DNA from: Rostrohypoxylon terebratum
Taxonomy: Eukaryota; Ascomycota; Sordariomycetes; Xylariales; Hypoxylaceae
Assembly: GCA_022497145.1 (NCBI GenBank)
Contig: MU385912.1
Coordinates: 124,001-188,000, forward strand
Length of the DNA stretch: 64,000 nucleotides
Direction of reading: 5' to 3'
Position numbers and translations under genes: made by a program. Under the pieces are notes generated by a model. The model saw only the letters and a list, made by a program, of their open reading frames with translations. It did no database searches and was not told the origin of the DNA. Shown here in pieces: positions 57,545 through 64,000 of this stretch (positions are counted from its first letter, which is position 1; each line of letters begins with the position of its first letter).

Positions 57545-59079
57545 ATGTTCGTCCCTAAGTCTTCCTTCGAAGTTCTCGAAGACACTAAGCCAGAAGATGT
57601 CTCTCTTCCTGCCTTTATGGTCTCAACGTCTCGGGGGTTCCTTGCACGCATGGACCCTATCGTTATCCTCCCACCTGAGTTTGAAGCCGTCGAAAATCTC
57701 CTTCAGGCGATGCCTGTACTCACACTTTCGGGAAAGCCAGGACTTCTTGCCACTGGTCAGCTAGGCGATACGGTGTTAAAAGATCTCCCCGACTTAACAG
57801 AGCAAGTTGAGAAATACCGCGACAACCTTCCTGTAATGAATGCCCTTTACCGAGACTACTCTTTCCTTGCTTCAGCCTTTCTACTAGAGCCATGTCATAT
57901 GAGGTTTGTCAAGGGTGAACCATATGGGCTTGGTAGATCTTTCCTCCCAGCACAGTTATCGCGACCAATTGTCCGGTGTGCCGAGCTGTAAGTCATGCGA
58001 TACCATGTCGACGTTGTCCGAAGTCTCTAATAGTCTATCGCAGAGCAGGATTTAAACCATTCATGGAGTATGCGGGCTCGTATGCTTTGTTCAATTATCG
58101 TCTTGAGAATCCAGAGGCTGGTCTCGAGTACTCCAACTTGCGCTTGATCCGAGCCTTCGAACATGGCCTGGATCCCACATCATCGGAGGCTGGGTTCGTA
58201 CTAGTCCACATTGACATGGTTAAGAACTCTGGCCCTCTTGTCCATGGAACCATGGCGGCACTGCAAGCACTTGAAAACAGTGCCAGTTTACCACCCCGAC
58301 AACAGCGCCAAGCATTCAACGAAGGAATGCGCTCTGTCGTTGGCGCCATGCAGAAGGTTAACGATGTCATGGAGACTATGTGGATGAAGTCGAAGCCAAG
58401 ATCCTATACAAGTTTCCGCACATTCATCTTCGGCATTACATCCCAATCTATGTTCCCGGATGGCGTCGTATATGAGGGCGTCAACGATGGCAAGCCTCTA
58501 AGTTTTAGAGGAGAGAGTGGTGCCAACGATACTATGATTCCTCTGATGGATAATCTTCTGCAAGTACAGATGCCGGATACACCCCTCACGGAGATCCTCA
58601 AGGACTTCCGGGATTATCGCCCAAGTAATCACCGTCAATTCCTCGTCGAGGTCAAGAAATCCTCAGAGGAACTCGGAGTTAAAGACTATGCCCTTGCCGT
58701 TAATGCTGAACGCACGTCATCGCTAGAGGCTGAGGATCTGGAGTTGGTGAAAGAATCCCGACGCCTCTGGCTGCAAGCACTGAACCAGGTGCGCGATTTC
58801 AGGTGGCGTCACTGGTGCTTTGCCCGCGAGTACATACTTAAACAGACGTCTCATCCGACAGCGACCGGGGGTAGCCCTATCGTAACGTGGCTGCCAAATC
58901 AGCTGCAGGCTGTGATGGAGGAAATGAAGGAGATTTCTAGCAACGTTGGTGCGCTAAGTGGCTCTTCGGACCTTGGCTCTGGGTGTCGGGATATCATGGA
59001 CCTGGTTGAGCGGCAGAGCCAGACCCTGAACAAGGAGGTGGAGAAATACTGTCGTGAGCGTGGTGTGGTAGCCAATTAA
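57545..59079 (+). CDS. BNA2: indoleamine 2,3-dioxygenase (IDO), tryptophan to N-formylkynurenine
   Basis: Two exons, 57545-57987 and 58044-59079, give 492 residues. IDO is a heme enzyme that opens the indole ring of tryptophan, the first step of the kynurenine route, used for NAD synthesis or for tryptophan breakdown. The heme-ligand helix is seen as WRHWCFAREYILKQTSHP with the proximal His at about residue 404, followed by ATGGSPIVTWLPNQL, the family hallmark. Upstream, FLPAQLSRPIVRCAEL and FVLVHIDMVKNSGPLVHG and GITSQSMFPDGVVYEGV also match. The 56-nt intron joins CAEL to AGFKPFMEYAGSYALFNY in frame. No other kynurenine-pathway gene lies next to it. Three inverted repeats upstream suggest its own regulation. 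Paralogue type (biosynthetic or catabolic) is not settled. Confidence 0.93.
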
Positions 59080-60002
59080 GTAGGGGCATTGTCTCAGTTT
59101 GGCTTATGACATCCCCACATCGCGAAAATGTTTTATTTAACTCTTGTCAATTATATTTTGTTCATTTTTCTCAAACCATCCTTGGAATATTTTGCTATAT
59201 TGTATGACCATCGAACAGAATATGCTAAGGCAGTCATCAGGGACGTGAGTTAGGCTCATCGAGAGAAAACTGACATCATATTCACACGAGTGGGGGAAAT
59301 ATATCTGTGGCTGGCTGAGTGAGGGTGGGGGTCATCATACTATGTAGAAAGGTACACTAGATTTACCACAGACAATACAAGGGTCTTGGATCCCGAGACC
59401 GTGGATCGGGAATACTTCGTAGTGTTTAGGTAATCTCTCCGTCTATCCAACGTACGTACTGGTCTTGCGTTCGCAAGACCTTCCACGGCCAAAGTCGTCT
59501 AGATCTGAGTTGCTCAATATTATCTACCTAGGTAGTACCTACCAGCCTACCTAGGTAGATAGGTATATCTTACCTGATCGCCTTGTCCTACCGTTTTGCT
59601 TTTGCTTTAATAGAAAAAGCACATCAGCAAGCCCCAATGACAGTCATGCTCGGCTGGTGGAATACCCGCGCCTTGCCGCACCTCGTGGCGAATTATATAT
59701 GCTGTTTTTACATGTGGCGGGAAATTTCTCTACAAATTAGAAGATGCCAGAACACTGTCAATATCTAGGATCATGAATGTTACTACCGCCTGTTACAATG
59801 GAGTGGGACAGCAACCATGCTGGGGAGATTTAGCGAGATTGACCACTCGGTACCCATTGGGTCAGAGCGCCTACGTTGAGTTTACTTCTAATATTTCTAG
59901 ACATACCTGCTTCAAACCTACTTTGTCGTATTTCTTCAAGTTACCTAGTAGTCATTCAATTTGAAACTATCTCGCTAGTACCCGAATAGTTGCATCCATA
60001 CC
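59080..60002. other. intergenic downstream of IDO
   Basis: About 920 bp. Two perfect TACCTAGGTA palindromes at 59525-59534 and 59548-59557. A short frame at 59773-59964 has no family resemblance. Confidence 0.4.
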
Positions 60003-60586
60003 ATGCCCCCAGAACGTATTCAAAGAGCGCAACGAGTGAGAGGAGTTGGTCCTTTGAATCGGTCCCAGCGCAAAGTCAAAGGTGCAGGTTGGCATCGGCG
60101 CGGATGGCGTGATCGTGGTTGTATGTGGATCAATGTCAAGGAAGGGAGTTACGGACCTGTTCATGGCATGGACGTTAACGAGAATGAGACTTTGGCTGGC
60201 TTCGTCTCATCTGTGGCAAGTAAGTTAACTCTCATGATTGATTACCTAGTCATCGTTCATACGGAGAATTTATGTATTGACAGTAGCTTAGGGTATCAAA
60301 AAGGAAGGGAGTGCTATCCCTATAGAGAAGGGTGGACTTGGGCACTTTTCTTCCGCAGAAAATCGTTTGTGGAAATGCTACAGGAATTTGCGGAACAAGG
60401 AAGGGCTGAAGAAGATGACCTTGTCCGCGATTACTTCGACGGAGGAGAGACTGTGATATGGAAGGTGAGTGTGTGAGAACGAAATGAAGCACCAATGTGA
60501 GTACTGACGAAAATGGACGCTAGGTATACGATGAACAAGGCCGCGAGCGAGTTTACAGCGGTGATTGGGGCTTTCATGGAGTATAA
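60003..60586 (+). CDS. hypothetical protein, unknown family
   Basis: Best model: exons 60003-60219, 60292-60464 and 60524-60586, 150 residues. The start MPPERIQRAQRVRGVGPL is very basic; the middle reads RDRGCMWINVKEGSYGPVHG and GWTWALFFRRKSFVEMLQEF, and the end is VYDEQGRERVYSGDWGFHGV. I do not recognise it. The second intron (59 nt, GTGAGT...CTAG) is well supported because it restores an open C-terminus. The first is optional: 72 nt, donor GTAAGT, in frame without a stop, so an unspliced form would carry 24 extra residues. Tryptophan-rich text in the middle and the Asp/Glu-rich helix suggest a real soluble protein. It lies between IDO and the GST gene, and has no visible signal peptide or membrane segment. 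Confidence 0.45.
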
Positions 60587-60717
60587 ATCTCAAGTTAACG
60601 TTCTAGATTATCCACTACATCGCGGTTCATTAGAAACCTCCAGGGCTGTGAGATGTGGCATAAGGTTGTGAACCCGTGTTGGATTTCGAAATAAGGCAAT
60701 ATCAAGACCGTATCATA

Positions 60718-61727
60718 TCATGTTTCCCATTTCTCGTAATCCGGGAAGTAAGTGTCATGAATACGCCGTGCGTAATCTAAGAGAATCGGAAACCCTCTAA
60801 CCTCCTTCTGGGAGTCGGGACCACTATGAAAATATTAGCGATGATTGGCCAAATACTGTTATCTGTTTTACTTACGCGGTACATATCAGCGCTGAAATGA
60901 TGAAACCAAACAAGGAGGTATCGGCCTCAGTTGGTTGTTCTCCGCCCAAAGCCCAGAAAGGTCTCTCGTCACTTCTAGACTTGCTACTAGATCGCGAGAC
61001 TTCTACTAGACAGTAATGTTAGTATGTCTATTTCCAAATTAACAATAAAAATTGACTTACGTAGTGCATTTATCCCCTCCCAAATCTCACGTCGAAACTC
61101 ACCAATCTCTTCAACTGTGAATCGGCCTGTGCCTTGCCCATGGAATATCGCAACATTTTTCCGATAAACTATCAAGCCTATGACCACACGCAATGGATAA
61201 GGGATCGACCACAGAACACTGTCCCTCATTGTGTAGTAGTTTTGGACCCAGCGTTCCCAACCCTATTGGGAGAAATGCCGTTAGCGGACTTGAACCTGCA
61301 TAAGCAGCGGGGTGGGACAGGGCTGCAGTACCTGTAAAAAATACAACTTATTTTCTAGAAGAGCTTCCAGCCCCATGTCGTGCGAACGTTTCACTGGATC
61401 TAGCGCGCCGTTAATATCTGGAAGGATGCCCTCTTCAGTAAGGGCCTTGGCGATGAGAGCAGAATCGCTTAGAAGTATTCCTCCTTCCGAACCTTGCTCA
61501 TGCACGGCCGAGATAGGCATGGAAGGGAGGCTGCGGCATTCGATGTAGGGGATTTTGCCTTTCGGCGCCGTCTTCATCGATCCGGCTTCCGTCGTGTATT
61601 TCACCCCCGCAAAGCGTAGTCGCGCCTCTACCTTGGTCACATACGAAGACCACACATATTTGCCGGTATTTTTCCACCCTCGGAAGACGGTAATGTTCGG
61701 CTGGCTACTAGTGTTTTGGGGATTCAT
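60718..61727 (-). CDS. Fax/metaxin-type glutathione S-transferase-like protein
   Basis: Four exons, 61332-61727, 61061-61262, 60876-61005 and 60718-60823, give 277 residues. The family (Fax-like, GST fold with an N-terminal thioredoxin-like half) has members near metaxin and Tom37 and others of unknown function. Seen here: ITVFRGWKNTGKYVWSSYVTKVEARLRFAGVKYT, then GKIPYIECRSLP, a long insert, LALEALLENKLYF-type helix text and, after the introns, GWERWVQNYYTMRDSVLWSI, GRFTVEEIGEFRREIWEGI and GGEQPTEADTSLFGFIISAL. The PTEADTSLFGF motif resembles that group. Introns are 69, 55 and 52 nt. Glutathione use is not demonstrated by sequence alone, and the catalytic residue is not obvious. Confidence 0.75.
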
Positions 61728-62173
61728 GGTGGTGACAATGGGTATTAATACAGCGTAATCTCGAATAGATCTGCTTAGTGGCTATTGGATGTAAAAAACT
61801 GTATTGGGTTCTGCTAACAGGACTTGTCTGGAGGTACGAAAGGCTTCGATTTTGATTGTTGGAGAAATGAAGGCACGGTAAAAGCTTAACCTGAACCTTT
61901 ATGAAGAACTCTTACTTAATTTAATACTTAAATGACTGGACTCCCTTTTCGCGACGTTCGCGACGTTCGCGAGGTCTACGATCTCAGCTGAAGCATGTGC
62001 GCGGCGAGGCAACCGTGTACTTCAACTTTACTTGGATGCCAAAAATAAGCGACCAACTGGAGATGCAAGTCGCGCTCATCTTCTAAACGCGAAAGCGATT
62101 ATAGAACGAGAGAGAGCAGGAAAACATTGGCTTCTCTTCAATAATCACATCTCGCGTAGAATTGGCAATAGCG
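61728..62173. other. intergenic upstream of the GST-like gene
   Basis: This includes two tandem GCGACGTTC copies near 61951-61972. No gene recognised. Confidence 0.35.
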
Positions 62174-62770
62174 ATGTCCAATGGGACCTGGGTGTATGCT
62201 GTAGGATTAGGTAGATTCATTAGTGAGAGAGGCGGCTTGATTCGCACATTCGGACTGGCTGGTTTGTCCGGTATGGAAGACATCCACTACCAGCCTGCTC
62301 GAATTGCATGGGTTAGAGCTCGAGGGACCCTACCCCGGCCCTGATATCGTCTTTTCTTCCCATCACAGGACACACCTAAGAATCGACGCAGCAACCTTGT
62401 CAGCATACCTATTATTGTTGAGGCGCAGGAAGCCTCATTCAATGATCGCACGTCTCATCTACTAGTGAAGGACTCGTGGGTTCGTGTCGAAATTATCAAC
62501 CCGAGATTTGGGCCAACCCTGCCACGCGAAATTCTTTAGTAATCGAAACTAGTTCCCAAACGCGCATTTCACCACCAAACGCTGGAGCGTTTTCTGCATT
62601 GCGACCTAGGTCCTAGGTATGTACGAACGACATTACTCCTCCGTCAATTTTACAAGGAAGGACGCCCGAAGAATCTGCTCTGTTCGTATATGGACGGTAG
62701 GAAGCAAGAGGACTTTCGTATGGCGGCAGATTTCTTTGGTCTTGGAGCTAAAAGAAGTTTAGAGCAATAA
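62174..62770 (+). pseudogene. possible small gene or gene remnant with an in-frame double stop
   Basis: A two-exon model, 62174-62311 and 62369-62539, reads 102 residues and joins ARIAW to DTPKNRRSNLVSIPIIV in frame; the junction has GTTAGA and TTCCCATCACAG with a CTGAT branch-like site. After a TAG TAA pair at 62537-62542 the same frame stays open to 62770 (RYVRTTLLLRQFY, RPKNLLCSYMDGRKQEDFRM). So a frame of about 130 codons from 62369 is interrupted only by two adjacent stops. It may be a decayed gene, or two chance frames. No family is recognised, and no start codon is better than the ATG at 62174. Confidence 0.3.
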
Positions 62771-63021
62771 TTTTACTCCAGTAAGACCACTTGGGGAATC
62801 AATATGGGGTCGATGGACGGACCTAAGCGGTTCGGTATTTTCACCTACCTTGTTATATCCGCGCATCTCGGATATATCCTTGACGACTAATGACTGACGA
62901 CTCAAGCTGCGGGAAACAACGCAACTTACAATTCACATTTTACCAATATGCGCGGACTGATTCATCTCAGATGCTGTTAACCGCGTGAGATAGTCTTACG
63001 ACCGAAAAAAATCTAGGGATC

Positions 63022-64000
63022 ATGCCTATCCCCATGCAGCGACAACCCCGCAGGCGTCGAAGGCCGGCTTTGTCATGCCTCGAATGCCGCCGCCGCAAGA
63101 TTAAGTGCAACCGAAATGAGCCCTGCGCACATTGTGTCTCTTCTAAGTTACAGTGCACTTATAAGGTCTATAGCGATGACCCTACCACTAGCCCGCAGTC
63201 TCGACAGGGCTATTCTAGGGATACGGCACCCGGCAAGCCAGCTCATGCGCACTCTCCTGTAACACAGAATCAGCAGCTCAATCCTGATAGAGACAACGGT
63301 TTAATTACGGAACATGATATTCCTCGGTCTGGACTTCAAATAACAGAAGACATATCGCCGTCGCCATTGCCAGGAGAACCAGTGAGCGGAATAGGCCACA
63401 ATGCCAGTCCACCTCTTGTTGGTCGCATCGACCTCCAACCATCTAATCCTACCCAAGATGTAGAACCAGGTCTCATAGACATCCTGAAACTAGGTGTTGG
63501 ACTTGAAAAATCATCAGCGTCTAGTCCTATTAACAGCTTAGCCGAATCTAGTCGAGAGATTCTGGCACGGCAACTGGGACTACGGGGCTCGCAAATAGTA
63601 TTAAATAAAACGAGAATGTTGGGATGGAGCCTCCGGATAGGCACGGCTCAAGAGGTATGGCCCGTGCGAACCCTCCCGTTCTGATTCGTACTGACGATGA
63701 AAGTTTGCACCCATCGTCAATTGCTACATGGGGGCTGCTAATAGCAGAAACGAAGATCCACCCCAAGACACCGAACTTGGCAAATTGTATGCCCGGATCT
63801 GGGACCTACTTCAGAAATGCAAAGCCATGGCCCGCTACACAAAGGCCGGGCGACCTAGTAGATGGCTTTCTCGTCCGGAGTTTGATTTGGAGCCTCCTCC
63901 TCGTGAAGTAGCAGACAGGTCAGTAGCTATATACTTCAAGTCATTCGAGTCGACGTATCGTATACTTCATGAACCCACGTTCATGTCTGAGTACCAAAGG
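63022..64000 (+). CDS. Zn2Cys6 transcription factor, partial (runs off the window)
   Basis: Two exons are visible, 63022-63654 and 63704-64000 onward; 310 residues are within the window and the gene continues. The Zn2Cys6 DNA-binding cluster is complete in the first 50 residues: CLECRRRKIKCNRNEPCAHC and then SSKLQC, giving C-x2-C-x6-C-x5-C-x2-C-x6-C. A basic stretch RRRRRP precedes it. A long Ser/Pro linker follows, and past the intron comes AREIWDLL-like text and FKSFESTYRILHEPTFM, the start of the fungal-specific regulatory (MHR) domain. The intron is 49 nt with a CTGAC branch-like site. Its target genes are unknown; the nearest candidates are the GST and IDO genes to the left. Confidence 0.85.

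Noticed and set aside
59773..59964. 63-codon frame after IDO
   Set aside because: No family resemblance, no splice-consistent extension and intergenic-type composition.

Overview
The window looks like a chromosomal segment of a filamentous ascomycete (Pezizomycotina, most likely a Sordariomycete, possibly Xylariales). The reasons are short GT-AG introns of about 47-134 nt (a few are longer), a fungus-specific gene set (DASH subunit ASK1, ERG5/CYP61, a HET-domain protein, a Pth11/rhodopsin-like membrane protein, a Zn2Cys6 regulator) and gene lengths typical of that group. Gene models were built by hand from splice signals and reading frame. Every complete model listed with exon coordinates sums to a multiple of three.

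Layout: positions 1-43 kb are mostly conserved housekeeping genes. They are EAF7 (NuA4), a gamma-tubulin complex protein, ASK1 (DASH), a small serine-rich protein, a 4.5-kb gene-poor stretch, ERG5 (sterol C-22 desaturase), a mitochondrial rhodanese, a YIP1-family Golgi protein, the ubiquitin-L40 fusion, RRN7 (Pol I), eIF5A, VPS52 (GARP), a GYP8/TBC1D20-like GAP, an MMS1/DDB1-like beta-propeller protein and eIF5B. From about 41 kb to the right edge the content becomes accessory: a HET protein, TSC10 (the exception, a core lipid gene), a rhodopsin-like membrane protein, a Dal5-type MFS permease divergent from an FAD monooxygenase, a secreted CDH-type cytochrome, an extended SDR, indoleamine 2,3-dioxygenase (IDO), an unknown small gene, a Fax-type GST, a broken or very small gene, and a Zn2Cys6 transcription factor cut by the window edge.

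Functional themes: translation (L40, eIF5A, eIF5B), chromosome and spindle (EAF7, GCP, ASK1), endomembrane traffic (YIP, VPS52, GYP8) and lipids (ERG5, TSC10) on the left. On the right is a loose set of oxidoreductases plus a permease and a regulator, which could serve aromatic or tryptophan-derived compounds. The strongest unexplained signal is three near-identical inverted repeats of the form GGCCGGAA-N3-TTCCGGCC upstream of IDO, the sort of site a dimeric Zn2Cys6 factor would bind. The ubiquitin-L40 gene has its start codon split by an intron and a 7-nt second coding exon, and a Cbf1-like and a Tbf1-like motif lie just upstream. No tRNA, rRNA, CRISPR array or intact transposon was seen.
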